Positions 12,401-24,086 are shown, counted from the stretch's first letter. The stretch is DNA of 64,000 nt from Sophora flavescens (GCA_030762895.1 CM061065.1:78935607-78999606), one strand, 5' to 3'. The notes: generated from the sequence alone by a model not told the origin. Program-made: numbers and translations.

Positions 12401-13738
12401 GCTGGCCTTGATTTTCAAGAAACTTTTTCACCTGTCATTAAATATAGCACGGTTCGTTTGGTGCTATCTCTGGCCACTATGAAGAACTGGGTGATTAAGC
12501 AACTTGATGTTAAAAATGCATTCTTGCATGGCAAACTTCAGGAACCTGTGTATGTCTCTCAGCCTCCCGGTTTGAGGATCCTTCCTTTCCCAATCATGTT
12601 TGGAAGGCGAACAAAGCCTTATATGGTCTTCGCCAAGCTCCTCGGACCTGGTTCAATAGGTCGAGCTCGTTTCTCCTCCATATGGGGTTCAAGTGCGATC
12701 TTCTGCGATCCTTCACTTTTCACGTATCATACTGATGATGTTGTCATGGTACTGTTGCTTTATGTGGACGATATCATTTTAACTGGTAACTCAGATTCTA
12801 CTTTATCCAGTTTTGTGGCCCAACTTAGCATCGCATTTGCTATCAAAGACATGGGTCATTTGCATTATTTCTTGGGTGTTGAAGTTTGCAAAACCGATTA
12901 TGGTCTCTTCTTGAACCAGACACAGTATGCCCTAGATATTCTTCGACGTTCACACATGCAGGACTCCAACGTTGTTGCCACCCCAATGGCTGTCAAGAAT
13001 TCTGTTATGCCTGCTGCTACTTTCAATGATCCTCATCTCTACCGTAGCCTTGCTGGGGCCCTTCAATACCTCACCTTTACTCGTCCAGATTTGGCTTATA
13101 GTGTGAATTATCTCTGTCAGTTCATGCATTCTCCATCACTTCATCACTTTCAGATGATGAAGAGGGTTCTACGTTATATCAAAGGCACAACTTCTTTGGG
13201 TCTGCGCATTCATAAAAATTCTGATACAACCTTGTATGCCTTTGCTGATGCTGACTGGGCTGGTTGTCCGATTACTCGTCGTTCCACGACTGGCTTTTGT
13301 ACGTTCTTGGGTAGTAACTGTATCTCTTGGTGTGCAAAGAAACAACCCACTGTTGCTCGCTCGAGTGCCGAGGCCGAATACCGTGCCATGGCTTCCGCAA
13401 CTGCAGAAATCACCTGGATCACTTACTTACTACGTGACCTTGGCATTCCTCTCCTTGAGGCTCCTTCTCTATTTTGTGACAATTTGAGTGCACTTCATCT
13501 CACAGTAAATCCAGTCTTCCATGCTCGCATGAAGCACATTCAACTGGACTATCATTTTGTGCGCGAGAAGGTTGCTCAAGGGACCTTGGTGACTCGTTAT
13601 GTTCCTTCCTCCAATCAGCTGGCAGACTTGTTCACCAAAGCTCTCTCCAGACCTGCCTTTCTGACTCTACGAGACAAACTTGGGCTTTGCTCAGCCCAGC
13701 CAAGTTTGAAGGGGGGTGATAAGGATAATCCTACTTGA
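9469..13738 (+). pseudogene. copia-1 gag-pol, multiply frameshifted
   Basis: GAG begins at the ATG at 9469 (MAYTPPHSRSS; NYRLWRAQM core) and changes frame near 9740 and 9900. The CX2CX4HX4C zinc knuckle near 10345 is broken by one missing base in a T run. The protease region near 10477 reads PDSVLGAHMT, so the usual D-S/T-G triad is altered. The pre-integrase HHCC region follows (WHARLGHPN near 10880), then the integrase core (HFDLWGPAP, VDDFTR) with a shift near 11260. RT and RNase H lie in the long frame 11402-13738 (LDVKNAFLHGK, YVDD at 12761-12772, SSAEAEYRAM, QLADLFTKAL). Inside it about 130 bases (12570-12705) are read out of frame between two compensating indels, so the usual ALYGL.QAPR motif is lost. 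The element cannot make functional gag-pol as written. Confidence 0.93.
13707..13716 (+). other. copia-1 polypurine tract
   Basis: TGAAGGGGGG directly precedes the 3' LTR. It is the expected RNase H-resistant primer site for plus-strand synthesis. Confidence 0.8.
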
Positions 13739-13912
13739 CTCATTCTATCATGTATTTTATCTTGTTTTCTGTTGCTTATCTAGGTTAACAGGTTTATCCC
13801 TTGTTATCTTCTGTTATGATCTACTTCTTATCTTGTATCTTGCCACAACTATTTAATAAGACTTCTGGCCAATCATTTGACAAGTTAAATTGGCCTTCCT
13901 TAAACTTCTATA
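13717..13912 (+). repeat. copia-1 3' LTR
   Basis: 196 bp, same length as the 5' LTR with one visible difference, followed by the target duplication GCTAC. The gag-pol frame runs 22 bases into it. Confidence 0.95.
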
Positions 13913-14008
13913 GCTACTATGGGTTGTGTGTTAAGAGAGAGGAAGAAGACTGATTTGGGAGGAGATGGGGTGGTGGCAGTCGGTGGGGTGGTTGCTGATT
14001 GTGGTAGA

Positions 14009-14038
14009 GGTGGGGGTGGGGGTGGGGGTGGGATGGGG
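14009..14038 (+). repeat. G-rich simple repeat (GGGGGT)n
   Basis: Consecutive GGGGGT units give at least four runs of G, enough for a G-quadruplex on the plus strand. It gives rise to a spurious His/Pro-rich minus-strand frame. Confidence 0.8.
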
Positions 14039-14384
14039 CGAAGAAGACAAGTGGGATGGGCTGGGATAAGGGTACAAATGGGTTTTCATACTGAAATTGA
14101 TGCTTCACTAGTATATCCATAAACATCATACTCCATGTTAGAATTCTCCAAAGTAATGGGTGAAGGATGTGGGCAGATTCATTTTTTGGGTAGATAACTT
14201 GGGAAAATTCTGAATGTATAAGCGGGCAAAAATAAGGATTTAAATTCAGCAAGCTTTGCTTAGTAAATAGTAATACACATATTTGAAGATACCACAAAGC
14301 CAATCACGTTTGAAGAATAGCGCCAAATTTTCGCTGTTGAAGATGGGAGAGTAAACGACTTTGGTGCCTTATTTTTTAATATTT

Positions 14385-14887
14385 GAGTAAAGATACAAAT
14401 TGGTCTCTGAAAGTTTCAGGGAATCACTTTTAGTTCCTAAAAAAAATAAATTATTTATTTAGTTCCTCAAATTTTTAAATACGGGACACAATGGTCCCTA
14501 GGTTTAGTTCTGACATCCATTTACTTGTCTATGTATTCTATTAACAAACCAACTTAGGCCGTTAGTGATCATGCATGACCTATGACGAATTTAATCAGTA
14601 GAAAACGAATAAAAAGTGAAACAAATGCATAATTTTAGAACTCAAATACTTGAAAATTAAGAAAAAAATTTCACTTTTCATTAGTTTTTCAGGACAAAAA
14701 TTCGTCAAAGGCCATGCATGATCACTTAACGGGCTAAATATGATTGTTAATGGGACACGTAGGCAAGTAAATGGACGACGAAACTAAACCTAGGCATCAT
14801 TTTGTCCCGCGTTTAAAAATTTAAGGGACTAAATAGGTCATTTATTTTTTTTAGGGACCAATCAGGGATTAATTTGAACCTTCACTC
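14385..14887. mobile_element. Palindromic MITE, about 500 bp
   Basis: The two halves are diverged reverse complements. The left reads GAGTAAAGATACAAATT and the right, reversed, GAGTGAAGGTTCAAATT. Internal paired phrases include TTAGTTCCTCAAATTTTTAAA with TTTAAAAATTTAAGGGACTAAA, and GATCATGCATGACC with GGCCATGCATGATC. No exact target duplication was found, so the superfamily is open; such fold-back elements are often Mutator-type. Confidence 0.65.
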
Positions 14888-15512
14888 TTCATAATATTTT
14901 GAGAGAAATAATATGGGCCATTAGATTATTATAATGGCGGTGATTAGTCCAACTGCAGCAACTGCGCCAAAAACCAGCTTCACCGAATCCGAAATCCAAG
15001 TGACTTGTGTGGAATATTCTCTACGTACTAAAAATGGTGAATATCATTTACTTATATTTTATAAATATATACGTACAATGATATTTTTAAAAAACTTAAT
15101 TCACGAAATATTATACAGTGAGCAGGTCAAGTGAGAGGAGTGTGTTAAGACAAGAATGAGATTAGTAAATCTGAATCAATAAATCATACATAGATGGTCA
15201 TAATTAAAAGTTAGTGATCATATTAAGCTTAAAAAAATTACATGATTTTATGTTATAATCTTGATCATTCATATATAATCTAAAAGTTAGATGGATTGAT
15301 TTTAATGGATGAGATTAGAACACCCAAATACCAAGGTCATGTGCCGTGCTCTCCTTTGGTGAGAGAGTTTGTACGTGTCTCACACTCTCACCTCCGTCCT
15401 CCCGCTTCTCCCTTTTCTCTGTCGCTACGAGACGAATTTATCCCACGAAAACTCCACACCGACATCGTTGTCCCAACCTGAGGTGTCGTGCGTGCCACTT
15501 CATGCTGTCTTG

Positions 15513-15556
15513 ATGGCTCCTAATCCATCCACAAGACCCGACCCGACTCTTCTCAG
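15513..15556 (+). other. Possible first coding exon of an unrecognised gene
   Basis: An ATG follows a pyrimidine-rich, 5'-UTR-like stretch. The short frame MAPNPSTRPDPTLL runs into a consensus donor CAG|GTACCC at 15556. Acceptor-like TTTTTCAG (15664) and TATGCAG (15789) follow. A possible terminal exon lies at 21131-21298, beyond copia-2. No homology was recognised, and this may be a chance arrangement. Confidence 0.2.
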
Positions 15557-15977
15557 GTACCCACTTTGTCTTCTCCTTCCCCAAATCCAGAGAGAAGGTT
15601 TATTTTCTATTCCTCAATTCTGTTCACTTGTAACAAATATGATCACTGATTTTTGTTTTTTCAGATTTTCCGGCTTCAAAATGTTTTCTTCCTCATGTTT
15701 TATCATACATGGAAAAAGCAATTATTTGTTGACCCTTTGGTGTGAAGAGTGAAGAATTGAATTAAAGCTTTCATGTTGTTCTATGCAGGGAGATCCAAAG
15801 CATCTAGTGTTGGCTCACGTTTTTTTATAAGCCATCTAGTGTTGCCCCTTCCTTGTTACTATATTAATACGATTAACATGTTTATTCAACTTTTAAATTT
15901 CTGTAAGGTGAAGATATGCAATAAACTCTGACTTATATGCTTATAGTGTGTTTTTTAACATGGGACTGATAGGAGTC

Positions 15978-16252
15978 AAATAAAATCTGTTCTGAAATAT
16001 TCAGTGTGCCTATTTTCTATAAAAGTCATGAATATATATAGAAGAGTTACCACAAATAACTCATAAGAATCTGGTAACTAATCCCTATGATTTCTACTAA
16101 TTGATTTGGAGACAACTATATAGGAAATAAATCAAGCCTATGATTTCTCCTAATTGATTTGGAGGCAACTATACAGGAAATAAATCAAGCGTATCAGCAA
16201 AGAATATGCTTATATGCTGTTACATTATCTGATACACAATATTATCCCATTA
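15978..16252 (-). repeat. copia-2 3' LTR
   Basis: 275 bp; in element orientation it follows the purine tract TTGAGGGGGG (complement of 16253-16262). It contains two tandem copies of a segment of about 53 bp. Confidence 0.93.
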
Positions 16253-16258
16253 CCCCCC

Positions 16259-19200
16259 TCAAGTTGGAGCATGCAGATTGCGGATGCCCAACTTGTGCAG
16301 TAGTGAGGTGAACTGGGCTGGTCCGAGGGCTTTGGTAAAAATATCAGCTAGCTGCACATATGTAGAGACATAAGCAGGTTTAATATTTCCGGTAAGGACC
16401 TCGTCTCGAACAAAATGACAATCGACTTCAATATGTTTGATGCGCTCATGGAAAACCGGGTTTTTGACAATGTGAAGTGCAGCTTGATTGTCACGATAAA
16501 GCTCCATAGGATTAGGATGTGATATGCCTAAGTTGAAAAGTATCCCCTTTAACCATTTAAGTTCACAAACAGTGGATGACATGGAGCGGTATTCGGCCTC
16601 AGCAGATGAGCGAGAAACTGTGTGTTGTTTCTTAGTTTTCCAAGAGATTGGAGAAGTACCCAGCTAAGTGAACCAACCTGTGAGTGACCGGCGCGTCAAG
16701 GGACAAGTTGCCCAATCCGAATCACACCAACCATACAACTTTAAATCGCAGTTTCGATGAAGAACTACACCCTGGCCTGGATTGCCTTTTAAATAGCGAA
16801 CCACTCGTAAGGCAGCTTCCCAGTGATCATGTTTGGGCTCCTGCATAAACTGTGATAACGTATGCACACAATATGATAGTTATGGTATGGTAAAACAGAG
16901 GTAAATAAGCCTGCCTACTAACCGCTTATATTGTTATGGATGAGGGAAATCTGCACCTTCAGCAAGTGCCAAGCGATGGTTCTGTTCCATAGGAGCTTTC
17001 GATGGTTTAGCCCCCAGCAATCCAACTTCTGCTACTATGTCCAAAGCATATTTTCTCTGACATAGAAAAATGCCAGTAGATTATCGTGATACTTCCACGC
17101 CTAGAAAATATTTTAGCTTTCCCAAGTCCTTCATATAAGAACATGTGTGCAAGTAGTTTTTAAATTTGGCAATAGCATCGTGGTCATTCCCGGAAATAAT
17201 AAGATCGTCCACATATATTAGAACAACAATGTGCAGACCCGACCTTTGTAAGGTGAATAGGGAGTAATCTAAGAGTGATTGTGTGAACCCGTAACGCCTA
17301 AGTGCTGTAAACAACTTAGCAAACCAACACCGTGGAGCTTGTTTGAGTCCATATAGGGACTTGTTGAGCTTACACACCATGTCAGGTTGCTGGACGTGAA
17401 AGCCTGGAGGAGGATTTATAAACACCTCTTCCTCAAGGTCCCCATGCAAGAACGCATTGTGCACATCCATCTGATGAAATTCCCAATCCTTGGCAGCGGC
17501 TACTGCTAACATTGTACGCACAGTTACCATTTTTGCAACAGGGGCAAATGTTTCGAAGTAATCAATCCCCTCCACTTGATGATTTCCAAGGATAACCAAT
17601 CGTGCCTTAAATCTTTCTATGCTACCATCTGATTTGTGTTTTATTCGATACACCCATTTGCAGCCAAGTGATTTCTTCCCTAGTGGCAATTGTGTTACTG
17701 TCCAAGTGCCATTTTGTTCCAGCGCTTGGATTTCTTGCTGCATGGCTTCCCTCCATTGCCGATCTTGCACCGCCTCAGTATACGAGATAAGTTCTTTTTC
17801 CTGGGAAATAGATGCAAGAAAAACATGGTGTGCCACAGAAAAGTTATCACAATTCACATAATTTGTTATGGGATAGGGTTCACCTGAGTTTGACTTTGGA
17901 GAAGATGAACAACTAGATAGGCTCAATCTCTTGATGGTGTTGGTCACAAAGTCACATAGACGGGAAGAAGATTGTTTGCTCCTATGTCCTCTCCCCAATA
18001 GCAGGGCATCCGATGATACAACAGATCTAGAGTTTTCTTCTGTTGTTTCGTTTGGAATTGTAGAGGCAGGCGCATCAGTTTCAACATTTGTCTCACTCCC
18101 CCTATCATCCACACTGGATTCACCATGATCAGCTGCACCTATATACACATCTTCTACAAAGTCTTCAAAATTTCCTACAATACGATTATCATCATGTTCT
18201 CTATAATTGAAACTACTTTCAGCAAATGGAAATATTGCCTCAACAAATTCTACATCTCTTGAAACAAAAAACTCTTTTCGTTCCAAATCAAAAAGCTTCC
18301 ATCCTTTCTTCCCATACAGATATCCAACAAAAACACACTTTCTACTCCTACTTGAAAACTTATCACCTTTCCTTCCTTGATTATGTGCATAACACAGTGA
18401 ACCAAATATCCTTAGGTGATTATATGTGGGCTGGTGGCCATGTAACATTTCATATGGGGTTTTTCCATTCAACACAGTGGAAGGGGTTCGATTTATCAAA
18501 CATCCTGCAGTGAGAACACATTCTCCCCAGAATTCAATTGGAAGATTACCTTGAAAACGCAATGCTCGAGCCACATTTAAAAAATGTCTATGTTTCCTTT
18601 CCACTCTCCCATTTTGTTGAGGTGTTCCGGTGCAAGATGTTTGAAGAATAATTCCATGATCAAGAAAATACTTTTTCATGCATGTAAATTCAGTCCCATT
18701 GTCATTTCTCAAAATTTTCACTTGTTTATGGAACTGTCTTTCCGCGAAAGTAAAAAAATTGTGAAGTATTTGTGACATTTCTCGTTTGTCAATCAACAAA
18801 TATATCCAAACAGTGCGTGAATAATCATCTACTATTGTCAAAAAATAAAAGGCACCACATGTAGAAGGAGTTCTGTAAGGCCCCTATAAATCACAATGAA
18901 TTAACTCAAACACACCACTTGCTTTATGTTCACTTAAAGGAAATTTTTCTCTAGTTTGCTTTGCTCTAAAACAAACATCACATGCTTTATTCACTACACT
19001 ATCAGATTTGCAATTACTAACTCCAGAAACCAATTGAGTAACCTTCAAGGATGGATGTCCCAACCTTTTATGCCACAGATCCATCGAGTTCATTCCTTCA
19101 ATTTTGCAAGCTGTCACTGCTCGAATTCCTCGGAAGAGATAGAGCCCATTCATTCGTTCAACTGCTCCAATCAGCATCCTCGAAGTGCGATCCTGCATAA

Positions 19201-20576
19201 CACACAAATTTTTAGTGAATTGAATGACACAATTTGATTCATCCACTATTTGTGAAACTGATATTAAATTGCAATTTAAGCTAGGCACATAGAGAACATT
19301 AGTAAGTTTCATATTTTCATTCAGCATCACTGTCCCTTCTTTCGTTGATGTTGTATGTTGCCCATTAGGGAGTCCAACTGGGCACTATTGTATGTCACGA
19401 ATATCTCTCATAATATTCAGGTTTACTATCATGTGGTTGGATGCTCCAATATCAATTATCCAAGCAGTGTTACTCCACTCACCTGTCATCTTATCGTTGG
19501 CACTCATTTTTTGATTATTCAGCAATTCCACCAAAGTTTGCCACTGATCAGAGGTTAGCCCTTCCAGTCCTGAGTTATCTCCTTCAAAAGAATTGGTTCC
19601 TGTACTCGTTCCACTGCTTTGCACGGCATTAGCACGCACGATACCTCCTCTTCCTCGTCCATTTCCTGTTCGGTGTTGAGCTTTTCCACGTCCACTGCCT
19701 TTCCATTCAATCTTTTTCTCACCCCACCAATCAGGATAACCAATTAATTGAAAACAGTTCTCTGCCTCATGCCCAGTTCTGTTGCAGTATGTGCATGTCA
19801 CAAATTTTTATTTTCCATCTCCACGTCCTTTCATTCCTCTTCCACCTGTTTGTACCGCCAGGCCCATCACTTCTCTTTTTTCTTCCTTGGCTCTGGTAAT
19901 CGTCCTCATTCTTTCATCCTGAATCAGTGTCGAATAAGCTCTGTTCAGAGACGGCAACGGATCTATTGCTAAGAGATTGGAAGGAACAATCTCGTAAGCC
20001 GCATTGTCCAATCCCATGAGAAACTGATGCACTCTTTCTTCTTCTCTGCCTTTCTCCAGTTTGGACACAATGTCACACTTGCACCCTCCACAACTACAGA
20101 TTGGTATCTGCTCATAATTTGTCAATTCATCCCACAACGTCTTCAGTTTGCTGTAATACGCTACCACTATCATTCCTCCTTGCTTGCATCTAGCAAAATC
20201 AGATTTGAGTTGTTGAATCCTTAGGCCATTCACAACAGAAAATCTTTCTTTTATATCCTCCCGCACATCCTTTGCATTTTCTTTGTAGGATATGGTGGAA
20301 CGCAAACTAGGTTCAATGGTGTTTAGAATCCATGACACCAACATGGACTGCACTGTCCACCAATCTTCTATTTCAGACGTGCCCTTTTTGGGTTCCGTCA
20401 ACAAATCCCCATTTTCTTCGAGCACGCAGAGACATTTTCATGGCTCGGGCCCATTCATCGTAGTTCTCCCCTCGAAGCTGCACTTGAGTGATCACGCTTC
20501 CTGGGTTGTCATTGGAATTCAGATCATAAGGAGATGGCTTTTTCTGCCCTTGATCTGAACGTTCTCCCTGGTTCAC
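16259..20576 (-). pseudogene. copia-2 gag-pol, stop- and frameshift-interrupted
   Basis: Reading leftward from the ATG at 20576: GAG (GENYDEWARAM, UBN2-like core), a frame change near 20400, and a zinc knuckle CTYCNRTGHEAENC near 19790. Protease near 19430 reads WIIDIGASNHM, with I in place of the usual T/S of the D-T/S-G motif. The GAG-pre-integrase region has LWHKRLGHPS near 19110. A stop at 18884-18886 lies in the conserved DLWGP motif (TGG to TAG). Integrase and RT follow in one long frame, 18841-17081 (TIVDDYSR, TPQQNGRVERKHRH, MDVHNAFLHGDL, LYGLKQAPRCW, YVDD at 17204-17215). RNase H is split between 16867-16664 and 16582-16259 (ADIFTKAL near the end). It cannot encode an intact polyprotein. 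Confidence 0.93.
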
Positions 20577-20680
20577 AGGTTGATCAAGTCATTCTTCTTG
20601 GGTTACAACCATCCTTAAGGATCTCACAACGGCTGCTCAAGAAGATTTTTTTTTTAATTTTTTTTTGTTCAGAGCCTGGA

Positions 20681-20694
20681 TGGCTCTGATACCA
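20681..20694 (-). other. copia-2 primer-binding site (tRNA-iMet type)
   Basis: The reverse complement reads TGGTATCAGAGCCA, matching the canonical initiator-methionine tRNA complement. It directly abuts the 5' LTR (20695-20969). Confidence 0.92.
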
Positions 20695-20969
20695 AAATAA
20701 AATCTGTTCTGAAATATTCGGTGTGTCTATTCTCTACAAAAGTCATGAATATATACGGAAGAGTTACCACAAATAACTCCTAAGAATCTGGTAACTAATC
20801 CCTATGATTTCTCCTAATTGATTTGGAGACAACTATACAGGAAATAAATCAAGCCTATGATTTCTCCTAATTGATTTGGAGACAACTATACAGGAAGTAA
20901 ATCAAGCGTATCAACAAAGAATATGCTGATATGCTGTTACATTATCTAATACAGAATATTATCTCATTA
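20695..20969 (-). repeat. copia-2 5' LTR
   Basis: 275 bp, same length as its partner, with about 16 differences by eye. It is followed by the target duplication GAGTC. Confidence 0.93.
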
Positions 20970-21130
20970 GAGTCAAAACCATCCAACCCTCGTTGGCACA
21001 CAAGGCATATAATGTCATAATTATTCTGCACGTAGTTGTGACTGGGCTTATGACTCATAAACCTTTTTTTTTTTTTAATTTGGATTTGTCACAATTTGAT
21101 ATACATGATTGTTTTGCCTATTTTTTGCAG

Positions 21131-21298
21131 ATGCCTACAATACAGACAAACAATGTTCCCATTAAACAAGTTTCCTTTCAGATGGCCAATATGGAAAAGT
21201 CTGAAATAGAAGACTTTGTATCATCCAACGAGCTTCCTTTGATACCAGTTTTAACAAGAGAAACCGCTACTACAACAGAGAGAAGTATAACAATGTAA
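21131..21298 (+). other. Possible terminal exon of an unrecognised gene
   Basis: A strong acceptor (TTTTTTTGCAG ending at 21130) is followed by a 55-codon frame from ATGCCTACA to the TAA at 21296. It is acidic and Ser/Thr-rich, with no recognised domain. The sequence upstream, disrupted by copia-2, may be its intron. Its pairing with the candidate exon at 15513 is speculative; their phases do not join directly, so further exons would be needed. Confidence 0.2.
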
Positions 21299-21299
21299 C

Positions 21300-22820
21300 A
21301 AGGAAGAAGAAATAGCAAAGAAAAACTCAAAGGATTCTTCAGTGTAGATTCTAGATGCAATTAGCAAGCTAGGACAAACATTTGAGACATAGAGCTATTG
21401 CATAGATATTTTTTTGTATTGGTTTTGATGACAGTTATGTTCTAATCATGTAGAGGAAGGTTGTTGTAGTTCTAAAAAATCAAATGCATTCAAAGAGAAT
21501 TGTTTTTAATAGAGTAAAAAATCTTTCTTTATTGATATATTGTTCCTCTAGTGCTTATGTGCCAATTATGTCACATCACACTTATCTTTAATTTATATAA
21601 ATATTTTGAGTTATATAATTATTTTGAAAATAAGCGGATATCATGGATGTTTTCTCGGTTATAGCACCAATTGAGAACAATGCTTTTACAAAATCTTTTA
21701 TAACTTGTTTTTATTCACTGAGATTCCCATCTCATTAATAGTATTGTTTTCAAAGCTGGAGGACGATATCGTCGAGACCGAAGAGACTTGAAGACTCTTT
21801 TCTAGTTTATATTTACTTGTTATTAGTTAGTATTGTTTAGAACCAGGAGCCCGTTGAGGTTAACCATGTTATCTTTCACCGTTGGGATATTTTCTAGTAG
21901 ACATCCGGTTTTGAGGCAATTTATTATTTAATGTACGAATTTCATTAAAATTATTTATTATCCATTTATTGAGGTATTTTCAAACATAAATTATGAGATT
22001 TTTATTTGAAAATTCTTATTTTAATAAATATTTTAAAGGATTTTCATTATATTTTTGGTATGGTTACTAATGTAATGAAGGGTTTTACACTCTCAAACTC
22101 CCCGCCCTCTCCCTCTGTCTCCCTTACTCGTCACCGTTTCTCGGTTTCTCAGTCAACAACCGCCATCCCTAAATAGATGTGTCTCTCGGTTTCTCCCTCA
22201 ACAACTGTCATCCCTTTGTCTCTCGGTTTCTCCAACCAGATCGGCTTACTCGTCTCCCTCACGCCCCCAATGAACCTAGATTGATTGTTTTAGGTGCATC
22301 CAGGCGAGTAGAGGGGTTAGGCGAGCGAAGCCGCGACCAGGTGGAGATGTATTTGTTGCAACTGTTCCAACGACTTGCATGTCACATATTTGTGATTTTT
22401 TTGTCATTTTTTAATTTTGAAGTTGTGATTTTTTATTTATTTATTGGATCTGTTTGTTTTTTTTTACTTGCACTTCACATATCTGAGTTTTTACTTTGTA
22501 TTTGAAGTTGTGATCTTTTTTTTGGTTCTATATATTGAATTCGACTTCCTTTCTTCATCTTTGTTTCTGGATATACCGTTTTCCCCTCATCTTTCCTCTT
22601 TCATGGTGTTTCCTGGTTAATCAAATGCAAGAAAATTAATTTTTAATGAATGGTGCTTAACTTTAAGCAATCCGCTCAAAGTTAAGGAATTCTCACGTAG
22701 ATTGTCTCCATAGCAAAATTTAGATAAGTAACAATTGCTTAATACATAAGGACTTATTAGTTGCTATGTGTTGGAGATGCTCTTGGTATGCATGGTAAGG
22801 ATCCGACTTTTAAGTCCATT
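21300..22820. other. Intergenic sequence with a duplicated CT-rich patch
   Basis: No gene recognised. At 22137-22215 a CT-rich phrase is duplicated (TCTCGGTTTCTC..TCAACAAC.G.CATCCCT occurs twice). The patch at 22080-22340 resembles a 5' UTR in base composition but leads into no convincing frame. Confidence 0.4.
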
Positions 22821-23470
22821 ACCACCGTTAAATATTTTAATGGCTGAAATTGTTCTAAATAATTATATTTTTTGTAATTAAAAATCTTGGGAAAGAAGTG
22901 TTAACTTAATCTATAAAGTATACATAAACATAGAAGCATTTATTGAAACACATTACTCAACCTATGAATGCCTTGGGAATCAGTACATATATGGTTGAGC
23001 AGGTTTGAACTTTGAAGTACTTCTTATTATGACTGGATGAGTTGATTTAATTTAGTTTTGACATCACTGTCAATTAGTTTACCTTGGGTAATAGGAATCA
23101 AAACCTACCTCAAAAATAAATGATAACGCCTTTAAGCAAAATTAGGTGAATAACAACAGTGGTTTAGGGGTTACCTAGCGCTGTCGATGCATAATTCCAA
23201 ACTAAAAAAAATTAGAGGTCAAGCTAAAAGTATTTTATTTGGAAATATAGTTTTGAAAAACTTACACATTGATAACTAAATTTGGCACTGAGAACATTTT
23301 GGTCAAAAAGGCAGATTCGTTCTCATCAAGAAAAAAATAAAGGCAGATTCGTCGCTCTGATTTGTTTCTATTTTCAGTTTTTCACTGCCAACCAAGAAAG
23401 CCTGAAACAAGCTTACTCCGGTATTAATTTCTTTCCTTTTCTAGCCCAACAGTCCTACAATGCACAATCA
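22820..23470 (+). repeat. Non-coding segment paralogous to 58120-59940
   Basis: Long matches in the same order and orientation link this segment to 58137 onward: TTAATGGCTGAAATTGTTCT (both sites), GGGAATCAGTACAT...GTTGAGCAGGTTTG, GGAATCAAAACCT.CCTCAA, GGGGTTACCTAGCGCTGTC, and GGCACTGAGAACATTTTGG with GTCAAAAAGGCAGATT. This copy lacks two insertions present in the other. It appears to be a local duplicate, possibly part of a B3-gene region (see findings). Confidence 0.85.
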
Positions 23471-23475
23471 CCCCA

Positions 23476-23477
<2 letters not shown>

Positions 23478-23522
<45 letters not shown>
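23478..23522. repeat. (TA)n microsatellite
   Basis: About 45 bp of uninterrupted TA, located where similarity to the 59.9-kb paralogue ends. Confidence 0.95.
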
Positions 23523-23524
<2 letters not shown>

Positions 23525-24021
23525 ACCCTTTCACTCCAGCTAAGATGAGCTTTTTCAATATGCAATGCTTTTGGATTAATAGTTTGGGGATCCTTCTCTT
23601 CTTTTGCGCCTCTGTCAGATTTCATTTCATGGGATAGGATTTAGATCAATTAAATTTCTAATTGAAGTCATTGAGAGAATGTGAATGTTCCATTTTGACC
23701 GAAGTTTACTATATTTTATTTCATGTTTTACTTAACTTTATTCCGTTTCTCTTTATCTTATCAAAACGAAAAGAAAAATTGATATAAAAAAAAGAACAAA
23801 AATGTAAACTTGTCTCTTTTAATATTAAGGCCTTGCAATGGATAAAGCAATTTTCTTTCTCATTTTCACCTTCTATATAAAGAGTCTATCCTCAAATAAT
23901 CGAGGACATCCAAAAAATCTCACTCTTTAAACTCAACAATACTATAAAGCGTGAGATTTTTAGTAATTTTTTTATGCTCAAGTTTAATATTAGGTAATGG
24001 GTATAAAGTTTAAGGATTTTA

Positions 24022-24086
<65 letters not shown>

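Larger units (their letters stand above)
9220..13912 (+). mobile_element. Ty1/copia LTR retrotransposon copia-1, complete, TSD GCTAC
   Basis: A 4693-bp element with two 196-bp LTRs (9220-9415 and 13717-13912), flanked by a perfect 5-bp duplication GCTAC (9215-9219 and 13913-13917). The LTRs begin TGATAAGG and end CTTCTATA, so they end in TA rather than the usual CA. A primer-binding site and a polypurine tract lie next to the LTRs as expected. By eye the LTRs differ at one position (C versus G in CCTACTT[C/G]ACTC), indicating a recent insertion. The order GAG, protease, integrase, RT, RNase H identifies Ty1/copia. The coding region is frameshifted repeatedly (see the gag-pol entry). Confidence 0.97.
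8460..14300. repeat. Inverted-repeat sequence split by copia-1
   Basis: Sequence at 8530-8745 resembles the reverse complement of sequence at 14040-14160. Shared phrases include GTTTATGGATATAC, GGNGNATTCTANNATG and a CCCATCCCAC-containing pyrimidine tract. The copia-1 insertion (with its TSD) lies between the two arms. This suggests an older fold-back element or MITE as the insertion target. The arms are diverged and the outer boundaries are approximate. Confidence 0.4.
15978..20969 (-). mobile_element. Ty1/copia LTR retrotransposon copia-2, complete, TSD GAGTC
   Basis: A 4992-bp element on the minus strand with two 275-bp LTRs (15978-16252 and 20695-20969), flanked by a perfect 5-bp duplication GAGTC (15973-15977 and 20970-20974). 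The primer-binding site abuts the right LTR and a polypurine tract abuts the left LTR, confirming the orientation. I count about 16 differences between the LTRs by eye (near 6%), so it is clearly older than copia-1. Each LTR contains a tandem duplication of about 53 bp (CTATGATTTCTCCTAATTG ... AAATCAAGC). The ends are TAATG...ATTT rather than TG...CA. Confidence 0.96.

Noticed and set aside
13917..14303. 128-codon minus-strand frame with His/Pro repeats
   Set aside because: It is generated by the GGGGGT simple repeat and flanking repeat sequence; no homologue recognised.
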